A stretch of 64,000 bases of DNA from Arthrobacter sp. AFG7.2 (GCF_002892835.1 NZ_PJMB01000006.1:124001-188000), one strand, 5' to 3'. Numbered from the stretch's first letter, positions 43,775 through 53,796 are shown. Numbers and translations are program-made. Notes: a model not told the origin generated them from the letters alone.

Positions 43775-44691
43775 GCATCATCGAAGGGGCGCCCGCCGCG
43801 CCCGCCGGCACAGTTCCTGCTGAATCCAAACCCGCCGGCAATCCGGCCCCGGTCCGCAGGCGCTTCCTGGGCTCGGGCGGCAGGCCGGGATTCCTGACCT
43901 ACGGACTTCTCCTCGCCTTCCTGGTGTCGTCGGCCTACCCGCTGTGGTGGTCAGCCGTTATCGGCAGCCGCTCCAACGAGGCCCTTGGCGAGACCTGGCC
44001 GCCGCTGCTCCCGGGCGGGAACTTCTGGACCAATGTGGGCGAGGTCTTTGACACCATTCCGTTCTGGCTCGCCCTGGGCAACAGTGTGCTGATTTCATCC
44101 ATCATCACCGTGTCCGTGGTGGGGTTTTCCACCCTGGCCGGCTACGCCTTCGCCAAGCTGCGCTTCAAGGGCCGGGACGGGCTCATGCTGATGGTGGTGG
44201 CCACCATGGCCATCCCCACCCAGCTGGGCATCATCCCGCTCTTTATGGTGATGCGCACCCTGGGCTGGACAGGTGAAATCGGGGCCGTAGTGGTCCCCAC
44301 CCTGGTCACTGCGTTCGGCGTCTTCTTCATGCGGCAATACCTCGTGGACGTCATCCCGGATGAGCTCATCGAGTCCGCCAGGATGGACGGGGCCAACATG
44401 ATCTCCACCTTCTGGCACGTGGCCATCCCGGCAGCACGGCCCGCCATGGCAATTCTTGGCCTGTTCACGTTCATGACAGCCTGGACAGATTTTCTCTGGC
44501 CCCTGCTGGTGCTCGACGCCGGCAATCCCACGTTGCAGACGGCGCTCAGCCAGCTGCAGTCAGCCCGCTACGTGGACTACTCCGTGGTCCTCGCCGGAGC
44601 GGTACTGGCAACACTTCCGCTGCTGGTGCTCTTCGTGCTCGCCGGCAAACAACTCATCTCAGGAATCATGCAAGGAGCAGTGAAGGGCTAA
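43771..44691 (+). CDS. Sugar ABC transporter permease (MalG-like)
   Basis: A 306-residue CUT1 permease with six helices and the EAA loop IPDELIESARMDGANMISTF followed by WHVAIPAARP. It overlaps the first permease by 4 bp and the GH1 gene by one base (TAATG). It completes the transmembrane pore. The N-terminal ~35 residues are a Pro/Ala-rich tail. Confidence 0.92.
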   Translation: MSIIEGAPAAPAGTVPAESKPAGNPAPVRRRFLGSGGRPGFLTYGLLLAFLVSSAYPLWWSAVIGSRSNEALGETWPPLLPGGNFWTNVGEVFDTIPFWLALGNSVLISSIITVSVVGFSTLAGYAFAKLRFKGRDGLMLMVVATMAIPTQLGIIPLFMVMRTLGWTGEIGAVVVPTLVTAFGVFFMRQYLVDVIPDELIESARMDGANMISTFWHVAIPAARPAMAILGLFTFMTAWTDFLWPLLVLDAGNPTLQTALSQLQSARYVDYSVVLAGAVLATLPLLVLFVLAGKQLISGIMQGAVKG

Positions 44692-46133
44692 TGCAGCACC
44701 GGACATATCAGCGGCAATGGCCCGAGGGCTTTATGTGGGGGTCGGCGACGGCGGCCGCACAGATAGAGGGCGCCGGCCACGAGGGCGGCAAGGAGGATTC
44801 CATTTGGGACCACTTCGCGAGGATCCCGGGAGCGATTGCGAACGGGGAGAACCTTGAGCAGGCCGTGGACCACTACCACCGGATGCCGCAGGACGTCCGG
44901 CTGATGAAAGAGCTGGGACTCGACTCCTACCGCTTTTCCACCAGCTGGGCGCGGGTGCGCCCCGCGGACAGGGCCGTTAACCGGGAGGGGCTGGACTTCT
45001 ACTCCCGGCTGGTGGATGAACTCCTTGAAGCAGGGATCCTGCCGTGGCTCACCCTCTACCACTGGGACCTGCCGCAGGCCCTGGAGGAGAAAGGCGGCTG
45101 GGCCAACCGGGACACCGCGTACAGGTTCCTGGAGTACGCGAATGACGTCTACTCGGCCCTGGGGGACAGGGTCCAGCACTGGACCACGTTCAACGAGCCT
45201 TTCTGCTCATCCCTCCTGGGCTACGGGTCCGGAGTGCACGCCCCGGGCCGCCAGGAGCCCGCTGCAGCCATCGCTGCCGTTCACCACCAGCACCTGGCCC
45301 ACGGGCTGGCCGTGAATGCCCTGCGTGAGCGGGGTGCCCGGCACCTGGGCATTACCCTGAACCTGAGCAACTCGATTCCGCGGGACAGCCAGGACCCCGT
45401 GGACCTGGACGCAGCAAGGCGCTTTGACTCGCTGCAGAACCGGATTTTCCTGGATCCGATCCTGCGGGGAGCCTACCCGGCGGACTCATTGCGGGACCTT
45501 GCCCCGTTCGGCCTGCAGGACGTGATCCTGCCGGGCGACCTGGACGTTATCAGCGCGCCGCTGGACTTCCTGGGCGTGAACCATTACCACGATGACCTCA
45601 TCAGCGGCCACGCGGACGACGCCGGCAGCGACGGCCACTCCGGCGGCGCCGAACGGGCCTCCGCCTCACCCTGGATCGGTTCGGAAGACATCGCCTTTCC
45701 CAGCCGCGGGCTGCCGCGGACTGCGATGGGCTGGGAAGTGAATCCGGACGGGTTGCGGAAACTCCTCGTCCGGCTGGGAAAGGAGTACCCCTCGCTGCCG
45801 CCGCTCTACATCACCGAAAACGGGGCCGCCTACGAGGACACCGTCAGTCCCGGCGGAGCCGTGCACGACGTGGACCGCGCCCGGTTCATCCTTGACCATG
45901 TGGGAGCCGTGGGTGAAGCGATAGATCAGGGCGCGGATGTCCGGGGCTATTTTGTCTGGTCCCTGCTGGACAACTTCGAGTGGTCCTGGGGCTACGGAAA
46001 GCGCTTTGGGATTGTCCGGGTGGATTACGGCACGCTGGAACGTACCGTCAAGGACAGCGGCAGGGCCTATGCGGAACTGATTGCCGCGGCAAAGCGGAAC
46101 GCCTCCCGACTCGCTGCGTCGCTGCCCGCTTAA
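44691..46133 (+). CDS. Glycoside hydrolase family 1 beta-glucosidase
   Basis: A 480-residue (beta/alpha)8 enzyme. Acid/base Glu169 lies in TTFNEP and nucleophile Glu376 in YITENGA, both at normal positions. N-terminal FMWGSATAAAQIEG and late FVWSLLDNFEWSWGYGKRFG are classic GH1. No signal peptide, so it hydrolyses imported disaccharides such as cellobiose in the cytosol. Translationally coupled to the permease. Confidence 0.95.
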   Translation: MQHRTYQRQWPEGFMWGSATAAAQIEGAGHEGGKEDSIWDHFARIPGAIANGENLEQAVDHYHRMPQDVRLMKELGLDSYRFSTSWARVRPADRAVNREGLDFYSRLVDELLEAGILPWLTLYHWDLPQALEEKGGWANRDTAYRFLEYANDVYSALGDRVQHWTTFNEPFCSSLLGYGSGVHAPGRQEPAAAIAAVHHQHLAHGLAVNALRERGARHLGITLNLSNSIPRDSQDPVDLDAARRFDSLQNRIFLDPILRGAYPADSLRDLAPFGLQDVILPGDLDVISAPLDFLGVNHYHDDLISGHADDAGSDGHSGGAERASASPWIGSEDIAFPSRGLPRTAMGWEVNPDGLRKLLVRLGKEYPSLPPLYITENGAAYEDTVSPGGAVHDVDRARFILDHVGAVGEAIDQGADVRGYFVWSLLDNFEWSWGYGKRFGIVRVDYGTLERTVKDSGRAYAELIAAAKRNASRLAASLPA

Positions 46134-46178
46134 ACTGGAGTCCCAGACCAGTGCCAGCCAGACCACGGAGCGAAAATT

Positions 46179-47195
46179 GTGAAGCAAGACACCAGCGGCA
46201 GCCGGCCAACGCCCACCCTGGAAATGGTGGCAGCGCTGGCCGGTGTCTCCCGCGCCACAGTGTCGCGGGTAGTCAATGACGTTCCAAGCGTGGACGAACA
46301 CATCGCCGCCAAAGTGCGGCAGGCCATCCTTGCCGTGAACTACACGCCAAACCGGGCGGCGCGGTCCCTGGCAAGCAGGCGGCCCAACTCCGTGACACTC
46401 ATCGTGCCGGAGTCCACGTCAAAGGTGTTCGCGGATCCGTTCTTCGCGTCAGTCGTCCAGGGTGTGGCGCTGTATCTGGGGGAGACGGACTACACCCTGA
46501 ACATGGTTATTGCATCGGAAGCCAAACCCGAGAAGACCAGGGCATTCCTGCTCGGCGGCAACGTGGCGGGCGCGCTGGTGGTGTCCCACCACGTCGGCGA
46601 CAGGTCCTGGACCCACCTGAGCGACTACATCCCCATGGTGTTCGCCGGCAGGCCGCTGGGAGAAGGTGCCAGGTACTACGTGGACGTCGACAATGAAGCT
46701 GCAGCGGCAGGCGCAACACGGCTTCTGCTCAAGGGCGGGCGGACGAATATTGCCACCATCGCAGGCCCGCAGGACATGCCGCCGGGCATAGACCGGCTCA
46801 ATGGCTGGAGATCGGCGATGGCTGAAGCCGGACTCGAGGATTCCATGGTGGAGTACGGGGACTTCACCCTGGCATCCGGTGCGAAAGCGATGCGGCGGCT
46901 GCTGGGAAGCGGCCGGCCCGTGGATGGCCTGTTCGTGGCCAACGACCAGATGGCCGCCGGTGCCTACACAGTGCTCCAGGAACGCGGGCTCCGGATTCCC
47001 CAGGACGTAGCGGTAGTGGGTTTCGACGACGATTCATTCGCTACGTCGGTAAATCCACCGCTCACCACCGTGCACCACCCGATCATTGAGATGGGAAAGA
47101 AGATGGCCGAAATCCTGGTTGACCTCATCGAGGGCAAGGACACCGAACGGGTCACGCAGATCCCCACCTCGCTCGTGATCCGGGAGTCCGTGTGA
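46179..47195 (+). CDS. LacI-family transcriptional repressor of the beta-glucoside operon
   Basis: A 338-residue regulator with an N-terminal HTH (TLEMVAALAGVSRATVSRVV), a hinge helix (PNRAARSLASRRPN) and a periplasmic-binding-like sensor domain (VFADPFFASVVQGVA, GLFVANDQMAAGAYTVLQE, VVGFDDDSFATSVNPPLTTV). GTG start 45 bp after the GH1 gene, so it is in the operon it probably represses through the AGAGAGCGCTCTCT sites. Resembles CebR-type cellobiose repressors. Confidence 0.93.
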   Translation: MKQDTSGSRPTPTLEMVAALAGVSRATVSRVVNDVPSVDEHIAAKVRQAILAVNYTPNRAARSLASRRPNSVTLIVPESTSKVFADPFFASVVQGVALYLGETDYTLNMVIASEAKPEKTRAFLLGGNVAGALVVSHHVGDRSWTHLSDYIPMVFAGRPLGEGARYYVDVDNEAAAAGATRLLLKGGRTNIATIAGPQDMPPGIDRLNGWRSAMAEAGLEDSMVEYGDFTLASGAKAMRRLLGSGRPVDGLFVANDQMAAGAYTVLQERGLRIPQDVAVVGFDDDSFATSVNPPLTTVHHPIIEMGKKMAEILVDLIEGKDTERVTQIPTSLVIRESV

Positions 47196-48271
47196 TGACC
47201 GCCGGTAAAGCGGGCAGGGCATCCAGCAGCAGCACGGGACCGGACGCGGTCCTGCGCTGGGGTGTTGTAGCTACCGGGCGGATAGCCCACCGGGTCACCC
47301 GGGACCTCGCCTGCCTTGAAGATGCGGAACTGTACGCAGTAAGTTCGCGCAGCAAGGGCTCGGCGCAGGCATTCGCGGAAGAGCACGGCTTTGCGGTGAG
47401 TTACCACGACGATCCCTCCGGCTCCGGCTCCGGCTCCGGCTTCCGGCAGCTCTTCGCCGACCCCCGGGTGGACGTGGTCTACGTTGCCACTCCCCACGCA
47501 CAGCACTTTAAGGTTGTCCGGGCGGCCCTGGAAGCAGGAAAACATGTCCTGTGCGAAAAGCCGTTCACGGTCAACGCCGCCGAAGCCCGGGAACTGGTGG
47601 ACTTGGCCCGGTCCCGCGGCCTGTTCCTTATGGAGGCTGTCTGGACGCGCTTTCTGCCGGCCACCCGCCGCGCGCTGGAGCTCATCCGCGGCGGTGCAAT
47701 TGGCACAGTGCGCTGGGTCCAGGCGGATCTGGGCTTCCCAGCTGCCTATGACCCCAATGACAGGCTGTGGGATCCGGCAGCAGGTGGGGGAGCGCTGCTG
47801 GACCTTGCGGTGTATCCGCTGACCTGGGCCACCGCGGCTCTTGGTTTCCCCACGGCACTGGCGGCAAACGGGCACCTGAACCAGGACGGCGTTGACGTCC
47901 AGAACACCATAACGCTGGAGTATCCGGAAGGGGCTGCCGCGCAGCTGACATCGTCGCTCCAGGCGGCCGGCCCGGGCACCGCCACCATCAGCGGAACCGC
48001 CGGCTGGATCAGGACGGGATCCCCGCTGTACAACCCAAAGACCCTGGAGATCTGCACCCTGGACGGCACCACCCGGGTGGAGGAATTTGAGGAGGAGACG
48101 GAGGGGTTCATCCACGAACTCCGCGAAACTGCCCGCTGCATCCGGGCAGGCCTCCAGGAGAGCCCGCTGATGCCCTGGAAGGACACGGTGCAGGTGATGC
48201 AGTTGCTGGACCAGGCCAGGTCGCAGCTGGGGTTGCATTACCCCAATGACCAGCGCGCCGGGGCTGCTTAG
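47192..48271 (+). CDS. Gfo/Idh/MocA family oxidoreductase
   Basis: About 359 residues: an N-terminal Rossmann fold (RWGVVATGRIAHRVTRDL, PRVDVVYVATPHAQHF) and the catalytic EKP motif in HVLCEKPFTVN, then an alpha/beta C-terminal domain (GGGALLDLAVYPLTWA). The family oxidises or reduces sugars with NAD(P). In this operon it may process the imported sugar. GTG 47192 or ATG 47195 may serve as start. A GGCTCC hexamer repeated about four times near 47417-47443 encodes Gly-Ser repeats. Confidence 0.9.
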   Translation: MMTAGKAGRASSSSTGPDAVLRWGVVATGRIAHRVTRDLACLEDAELYAVSSRSKGSAQAFAEEHGFAVSYHDDPSGSGSGSGFRQLFADPRVDVVYVATPHAQHFKVVRAALEAGKHVLCEKPFTVNAAEARELVDLARSRGLFLMEAVWTRFLPATRRALELIRGGAIGTVRWVQADLGFPAAYDPNDRLWDPAAGGGALLDLAVYPLTWATAALGFPTALAANGHLNQDGVDVQNTITLEYPEGAAAQLTSSLQAAGPGTATISGTAGWIRTGSPLYNPKTLEICTLDGTTRVEEFEEETEGFIHELRETARCIRAGLQESPLMPWKDTVQVMQLLDQARSQLGLHYPNDQRAGAA

Positions 48272-49395
48272 AGCGCGGGCAGCACGTCCCGGGCTTCGCG
48301 GGCATCCATCCCGGTAGCCTCCAGCAGGTCCACCATCAGCGGGCGGTACAGCATCACCACTGTTTCCCCTTCCAGCCGCTGAACCTCCAGCAGCTTCGGA
48401 TGCAGGCGCAGGGCGATCTCGCTCAGGTCCCGCCGGGCCGTGCGCAGGTGGGCGCGGCGGACGCCGTCGTGCGATTCCGCCAGGCCCAGCGACAGCTCGT
48501 CAATGGCGGCAGCGGTCTCCTGCAGCACTTCCGCTATGTTGTCCGTGGCCTCGTCCGACAGCGCCGCGTGGTTGATGGCGCTGGTGAGCCGGCGGGCGAA
48601 AACCCGGCTGTTGCGCAGCGCCAAGTCAATGAAGTCGAGCGACTGTTTCAGCCGGTCCAGCTCGTCCCGGTGCCTTCTGTAGGCGGGCGCCAGGGTGGCC
48701 ACCTCCCCGGAAGCGCGCAGGGACTGCTTCATCCCGTCCACCAGGGGCTGGCAGTTCCTGCCCCGGATGAGGGCATGCCAGGCCTGCGTGGAATCGCTGT
48801 TGGTCAGCGCATCGGCACATTCGCGCAGCACCTCGGCCAGCTCGTGCAGCAGCTTCTGGACGTCCTTGCGCGGCTCCCGCCGCGGGTCCTTCGGGATGAG
48901 GATGGTCACCAGCAGCGCGAAGAGGCCGCCCACCACGGCATCGATGCTCCGGGTAAACGGACCGCCCGCGGGCGCCGGAAGCAGGACCACCAGCAGCGAC
49001 TGCAGCCCCAGCTGGGTGGTGAAGATGGTGCCGCTGTCCAGGAAGCGGGCCAGCAGGATGGAGAACAGAAGGACGACGGCGGCCTGCCAGATTCCGCCGC
49101 CCAGCCAGTGCAGGAGCAGGTCACCCACGGCAATGCCGATGGTGCACCCCATGCCCACCTCCAGCACCCGCCGCAGCCGCGGCTCCCGGGAGAAGCCGAG
49201 GGCAATCAGGGACGACGTGGCCGCGAACAGCGGCCCCGAATGGCCCAGCACGTACTCAGCGAAGGCATAGGCACCCACCGCGCACACCGTCATCTGGATG
49301 GCCGGAACCAACGAGTTCCGGCTGCGGATCAGGCCGGTACGGATCCGGCCGCGCAGGAACCGCCTGCCTGCTGAGAGTCCTGCTGCGGGGGCCAT
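48268..49395 (-). CDS. FUSC-family (aromatic-acid-exporter-like) membrane protein
   Basis: A 375-residue protein with an N-terminal block of about six hydrophobic helices (residues ~25-165), including SGPLFAATSSLIALGFSREPRLRRVLEV and DAVVGGLFALLVTILIPKDPR. A long helical cytoplasmic half follows. This matches DUF939/FUSC proteins related to efflux pumps such as AaeB. Substrate unknown. Its stop overlaps that of the Gfo/Idh gene by 4 bp, convergently. Confidence 0.85.
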   Translation of the reverse strand: MAPAAGLSAGRRFLRGRIRTGLIRSRNSLVPAIQMTVCAVGAYAFAEYVLGHSGPLFAATSSLIALGFSREPRLRRVLEVGMGCTIGIAVGDLLLHWLGGGIWQAAVVLLFSILLARFLDSGTIFTTQLGLQSLLVVLLPAPAGGPFTRSIDAVVGGLFALLVTILIPKDPRREPRKDVQKLLHELAEVLRECADALTNSDSTQAWHALIRGRNCQPLVDGMKQSLRASGEVATLAPAYRRHRDELDRLKQSLDFIDLALRNSRVFARRLTSAINHAALSDEATDNIAEVLQETAAAIDELSLGLAESHDGVRRAHLRTARRDLSEIALRLHPKLLEVQRLEGETVVMLYRPLMVDLLEATGMDAREARDVLPAL

Positions 49396-49507
49396 GCCGT
49401 TCAGTCTATTGCCGCCCGGACCATTTATTCTGACGTCCGTGCACTACGGCCGGACGTGTGATCTGCGCAATGGTGACCGGCCAGTTGTCAGCAAATATCC
49501 CGCCGTC

Positions 49508-49552
49508 GTTAATCCTCCGTTCACTTTGGGCAGCCCGTCCCGTTACCTGCGA
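49508..49552 (+). promoter_or_regulatory. Possible Pho box upstream of pstS
   Basis: GTTAATCCTCC (49508-49518) and GTTCACTTTGG (49519-49529) are 11-bp direct-repeat-like units, with a further GTTACCTGCGA at 49542. Actinobacterial PhoP sites are 11-bp direct repeats with a GTTCACC core. The position, 100-140 bp before pstS, is suitable. The first and third units match only partly. Confidence 0.4.
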
Positions 49553-49647
49553 AGCCTAATTTCAATGAAGGTACACAACGTACGCATCGCGCAGCAGGGT
49601 TCTCCGTCCTGCCCCGCACCTGAATAACCCTGGAAGGGGTACATCTA

Positions 49648-50769
49648 GTGAAGGCACTCCGCTTCGGCCGCCACGCGGCTATCGCTGTTCTCGCAGCCGG
49701 CGCACTCGCGCTGACCTCCTGCGGTTCAGACAACGCCACGGGCACCGCGCCTGCAGGCAACCAGACTTCTTCCGGCCCGAAGGTCACCGGTACCCTCACC
49801 GGCATCGGCGCTTCGTCCACCGGCGCAGCCATGGACGCCTGGAAGGCAGGCTTTGCCGCCGCAAACCAGGGCGCCACCGTGCAGTATTCCCCGGACGGCT
49901 CCGGCGCGGGCCGCAAGGCAATCATCGACGGCTCAGCCCAGTTCGCCGGCTCCGACGCCTACCTCAAGGACGAAGAGTTCGAGAGCTCCAAGGCCGTCTG
50001 CGGCCCCGACGGTGCTATCAACATTCCGGTCTACATCTCCCCGATCGCCGTGGCTTTCAACGTCCCCGGCGTGACCGAACTGAAGCTGGATGCCCCCACC
50101 GTGGCAAAGATCTTCCGCGGTGAGATCACCAACTGGAACGATCCCGCCATCGCCGCCCTGAACGATGGGGTCAGCCTCCCGGACCTCAAGGTCACCCCGG
50201 TGAACCGCTCGGACGACTCAGGCACCACCACCAACTTCACGGACTACCTGGCCTCGGCAGCCCCCGAAGTCTGGACGGACAAGTCCTCCGGTGTCTGGCC
50301 GGCAAACCTCCAGGGCGAGAACGCCAAGGGCACCTCCGGTGTGGTCAAGACCGTCACCGACACCCCCGGCGCCGTAACCTACGCTGATGACTCCGCCGTC
50401 GGCGGCAAGCTCGGCACCGCGTCCATCAAGGTGGGCGAGGAGTTCGTCAAGATCTCCGCCGACGCCGCCGCAAAGGCCGTCGAGGCCGGCACCCCCGTTG
50501 AGGGCCGCGCCGAGACCGACGTCGCCATCAAGCTGGACCGCAAGACCACCGCTTCCGGCGCCTACCCCGTGGTGCTGGTCTCCTACCACGTGGTCTGCAG
50601 CGCCTACGATTCCCAGGAAACCGTTGACCTGGTCAAGGCCTTCGAGAACTACGTCGTCTCCGAGGAAGGCCAGCAGGCTGCCGCGGATTCCGCAAAGTCG
50701 GCCCCGCTGTCCTCCGCTCTTGCAGAGAAGGCAACCACGGCCATCGAATCCATCAAGGTCAAGTCCTAA
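49648..50769 (+). CDS. pstS: Phosphate ABC transporter substrate-binding protein PstS
   Basis: A 373-residue lipoprotein with signal MKALRFGRHAAIAVLAAGAL, lipobox LTSC, and the phosphate-binding segments GIGASSTGAAM, PDGSGAGRK and NRSDDSGTTTNFTDYL. It captures inorganic phosphate with high affinity outside the cell. GTG start with GGAAGGGG upstream. It is first in pstSCAB, with a possible Pho box upstream and a hairpin after it. Confidence 0.96.
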   Translation: MKALRFGRHAAIAVLAAGALALTSCGSDNATGTAPAGNQTSSGPKVTGTLTGIGASSTGAAMDAWKAGFAAANQGATVQYSPDGSGAGRKAIIDGSAQFAGSDAYLKDEEFESSKAVCGPDGAINIPVYISPIAVAFNVPGVTELKLDAPTVAKIFRGEITNWNDPAIAALNDGVSLPDLKVTPVNRSDDSGTTTNFTDYLASAAPEVWTDKSSGVWPANLQGENAKGTSGVVKTVTDTPGAVTYADDSAVGGKLGTASIKVGEEFVKISADAAAKAVEAGTPVEGRAETDVAIKLDRKTTASGAYPVVLVSYHVVCSAYDSQETVDLVKAFENYVVSEEGQQAAADSAKSAPLSSALAEKATTAIESIKVKS

Positions 50770-50787
50770 CCACCGCTCCGATTCCGG

Positions 50788-50820
50788 GTTCCCCGCCTGC
50801 CGAAAGGCAGTGCGGGGAAC
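50788..50820 (+). other. Intercistronic hairpin with GAAA tetraloop after pstS
   Basis: GTTCCCCGC pairs with GCGGGGAAC, and inside CTGCC pairs with GGCAG around a GAAA loop (one unpaired T). It lies between pstS and pstC and has no T-run. It probably protects the pstS mRNA or reduces read-through. Confidence 0.75.
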
Positions 50821-50871
50821 TTGGCTTTGGACAATGCCTCCCCTCCCAGTTACCGATCGAAGGGCCGTCGA

Positions 50872-51804
50872 ATGACCGCCACCACCCTGACAAGTACCCA
50901 GGGCGCCGGCCGCGCCGGGGACAAAATCTTCTCGGGCGCCGCGCTGGCCGCAGGCTGCCTCATTCTCGCCGTCCTCTTCGGCGTCGCACTCTTCCTGGTA
51001 GTCCAGGCCATCCCTGCACTTACAGCGCCGGCTGACGAGATCCAGGGCGGTAAGGGCTTTTTCGCCTATATCTGGCCCATCGTCATCGGCACGCTGATCG
51101 CCGCGGTCATCGCACTGGTGATTGCCACCCCCGTTGCCATCGGGGTGGCGCTATTCATCTCGCACTTCGCTCCCCGCGGACTCGCCTCGGGCCTGGGCTA
51201 CGTGGTGGACCTCCTCGCCGCCATCCCGTCCGTGGTGTACGGGGCGTGGGGCGCCGCTTTCCTGGCCAAGGAAATCTCACCCGCCTACAACTGGCTTGCC
51301 GCAAACATGGGCTGGCTGCCCATCTTCCAGGGGCCGGCGTCGGCCACAGGCAAGACCATCCTTACCGCCGGCATCGTCCTCGCCGTCATGGTGCTCCCGA
51401 TCATCACCTCGCTGTCCCGCGAAATCTTCCTGCAGACCCCCAAACTGCATGAGGAAGCCGCGCTCGCACTGGGCGCCACCCGCTGGGAAATGATCAAGAT
51501 GTCCGTCCTGCCGTTCGCCCGCCCCGGCATCATCAGCGCCGTCATGCTGGGCCTGGGCCGGGCCCTGGGCGAAACCATGGCCGTGGCCCTGGTCCTTTCC
51601 TCCGGCGCCCTCACCGCCAGCCTGATCCAGTCCGGAAACCAGACCATCGCCGCTGAAATCGCATTGAACTTCCCGGAAGCCAGCGGGCTCAAGGTCAGCA
51701 CCCTGATCGCCGCCGGCCTGGTCCTGTTCATCATCACCCTGGCCGTGAACATGATCGCGCGCTGGATCATCACCCGGCACAAAGAATTCTCGGGAGCCAA
51801 CTAA
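50872..51804 (+). CDS. pstC: Phosphate ABC transporter permease PstC
   Basis: A 310-residue permease with six helices. DLLAAIPSVVYGAWG and the EAA loop LHEEAALALGATRWEMIKMSVLPFARPG are the PstC marks, as is GRALGETMAVA. ATG 50872 has GAAGGG upstream, so the 17-codon extension was rejected. Forms the channel with PstA. Confidence 0.94.
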   Translation: MTATTLTSTQGAGRAGDKIFSGAALAAGCLILAVLFGVALFLVVQAIPALTAPADEIQGGKGFFAYIWPIVIGTLIAAVIALVIATPVAIGVALFISHFAPRGLASGLGYVVDLLAAIPSVVYGAWGAAFLAKEISPAYNWLAANMGWLPIFQGPASATGKTILTAGIVLAVMVLPIITSLSREIFLQTPKLHEEAALALGATRWEMIKMSVLPFARPGIISAVMLGLGRALGETMAVALVLSSGALTASLIQSGNQTIAAEIALNFPEASGLKVSTLIAAGLVLFIITLAVNMIARWIITRHKEFSGAN

Positions 51805-52917
51805 ATGACCTCCACCCTTACTCCCGTGCGCAGCAAGCGCTCGGCCCTCACCAAGGGCCAGTTGCCCAAATACGCACCCTATGCCGTCCTGGCCGCCGCC
51901 CTCATCGCCGGAGCTGCCATCCTCGCGCTGGTGGGCTTCAATGCGTTCGGCTGGGGAATCGTCTCGGCGATCCTTTTCGCCGTCGGGCTGGTCTCCTGGA
52001 GCGCCGCCGTGGAAGGCTCACGCAAAGCCAAGGACAAGCTGGCCACCTGCCTGGTGGTGGGGTCCTTCCTGATCGCGCTGCTCCCGCTCATCTCCGTGAT
52101 CTGGACAGTCCTGGTCAACGGAATCCCGGGCCTCCTGGCGCCAGGTTTCATGACCACCTCCATGAACGGCGTCACCGGTGTCTTCGACAACAAGGCAGTG
52201 GAGGAAGGTGCGCCGGTCATCGGCGGCATCTACCACGCGCTCCTCGGCACCATCCAGATCACCCTGCTGGCCACGGTCATCTCCGTGCCGGTGGGCCTGC
52301 TGACGGCCATCTACCTGGTGGAGTACGGCGAGGACGGCCGGCTCGCCCGCGCCATCACCTTCTTCGTGGATGTCATGACCGGTATCCCCTCCATCGTGGC
52401 CGGACTCTTCGCGGCGGCCTTCTTCTTCGCCGTCGTGGGCCCGGGCACCAAGACCGGCGCCGTCGCCGCCGTCGCGCTTTCCGTCCTGATGATCCCGGTG
52501 GTGGTGCGTTCCAGCGAGGAGATGCTCAAGATCGTTCCCAACGAACTGCGTGAGGCCGCGTACGCCCTGGGCGTCCGCAAGTGGCGGACCATCATCAAGG
52601 TGGTTATTCCGACGGCGATCTCCGGCATCGCGTCCGGCGTTACCTTGGCGATCGCCCGCGTCATCGGCGAGACTGCACCCATCCTGGTCACCGCAGGGTT
52701 TGCCACCAGCATCAACTCCAACGTCTTCAGCGGCTGGATGGCCTCGCTGCCCACGTTCATCTACACCCAGATCCTGAACCCCACGTCGCCGGCCAACCCG
52801 GACCCGTCCTCCCAGCGCGCCTGGGGAGCCGCCCTGGTGCTGATCATCCTGGTGATGGTCCTCAACCTTGGTGCCCGGCTGATTGCCAGGATTTTCGCCC
52901 CCAAGAGCGGCCGCTGA
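51805..52917 (+). CDS. pstA: Phosphate ABC transporter permease PstA
   Basis: A 370-residue permease, longer than the usual ~290 because of two extra N-terminal helices (YAVLAAALIAGAAILALVG, GIVSAILFAVGLVSW). The core has MTGIPSIVAGLFAAA, the EAA loop NELREAAYALGVRKWRTIIK and IARVIGETAPILVTAG. The start directly follows the pstC stop. Confidence 0.94.
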   Translation: MTSTLTPVRSKRSALTKGQLPKYAPYAVLAAALIAGAAILALVGFNAFGWGIVSAILFAVGLVSWSAAVEGSRKAKDKLATCLVVGSFLIALLPLISVIWTVLVNGIPGLLAPGFMTTSMNGVTGVFDNKAVEEGAPVIGGIYHALLGTIQITLLATVISVPVGLLTAIYLVEYGEDGRLARAITFFVDVMTGIPSIVAGLFAAAFFFAVVGPGTKTGAVAAVALSVLMIPVVVRSSEEMLKIVPNELREAAYALGVRKWRTIIKVVIPTAISGIASGVTLAIARVIGETAPILVTAGFATSINSNVFSGWMASLPTFIYTQILNPTSPANPDPSSQRAWGAALVLIILVMVLNLGARLIARIFAPKSGR

Positions 52918-52940
52918 CCCGCCGCTCCGGAATTTCCCCT

Positions 52941-52959
52941 TCCGGTCCCGCGGACCGGA
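52941..52959 (+). other. Short hairpin between pstA and pstB
   Basis: TCCGGTCC and GGACCGGA are perfect complements around a 3-base loop, 24 bp after the pstA stop. Role unknown; perhaps mRNA processing. Confidence 0.4.
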
Positions 52960-52999
52960 TGCCAGACTTCAATTCATACCCAGTCAGTGAAGGAACACC

Positions 53000-53779
53000 A
53001 TGTCTAAGCGCATCGACGTCAAGGACCTGAATGTCTACTACGGCGATTTCCTCGCCGTGGAGGATGTCACCATCAACATCGAGGCCAAGTCCGTCACCGC
53101 ATTCATCGGGCCCTCAGGATGTGGCAAATCCACGTTCCTGCGGACCCTGAACCGCATGCACGAAGTCCTCCCGGGCGCACGCGTCGAGGGCGAGGTCCTG
53201 CTGGACGGAGACAACCTGTACGGCCACGGCGTGGACCCGGTCACCGTGCGGTCCCAGATCGGCATGGTGTTCCAGCGGCCCAACCCGTTCCCCACCATGT
53301 CCATTCGCGACAACGTGCTCGCCGGCGTGAAGCTGAACAACAAGAAGATCTCCAAGGGCGAAGCCGATGTCCTGGTGGAGCGTTCGCTGAAGGGCGCCAA
53401 CCTGTGGAACGAGGTCAAGGACCGCCTGGAAAAGCCCGGGTCGGGCCTGTCCGGCGGGCAGCAGCAGCGCCTTTGCATTGCCCGCGCGATTGCCGTGGAG
53501 CCGCAGGTGATCCTCATGGACGAACCGTGTTCCGCGCTGGACCCGATCTCCACCCTGGCCATCGAGGACCTCATCAACGAGCTCAAGGACCAGTACACCG
53601 TTGTGATTGTTACCCACAACATGCAGCAGGCAGCCCGTGTTTCTGACAGGACGGCTTTCTTCAACATCGCCGGTACCGGGAAGCCCGGCAAACTCATCGA
53701 GGTCGGGGACACCCACACCATCTTCAGCAACCCCGTCCAGAAGGCCACCGAGGATTACGTCTCCGGCCGCTTCGGGTAG
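53000..53779 (+). CDS. pstB: Phosphate ABC transporter ATP-binding protein PstB
   Basis: A 259-residue ABC ATPase with Walker [10 protein letters not shown] (37-45), signature [14 protein letters not shown], Walker [14 protein letters not shown] and the switch His in [16 protein letters not shown]. It powers PstCA. GAAGGA lies close before ATG. Normal length. Confidence 0.96.
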   Translation: MSKRIDVKDLNVYYGDFLAVEDVTINIEAKSVTAFIGPSGCGKSTFLRTLNRMHEVLPGARVEGEVLLDGDNLYGHGVDPVTVRSQIGMVFQRPNPFPTMSIRDNVLAGVKLNNKKISKGEADVLVERSLKGANLWNEVKDRLEKPGSGLSGGQQQRLCIARAIAVEPQVILMDEPCSALDPISTLAIEDLINELKDQYTVVIVTHNMQQAARVSDRTAFFNIAGTGKPGKLIEVGDTHTIFSNPVQKATEDYVSGRFG

Positions 53780-53796
53780 ACCGGCGGGAGCGGCTG

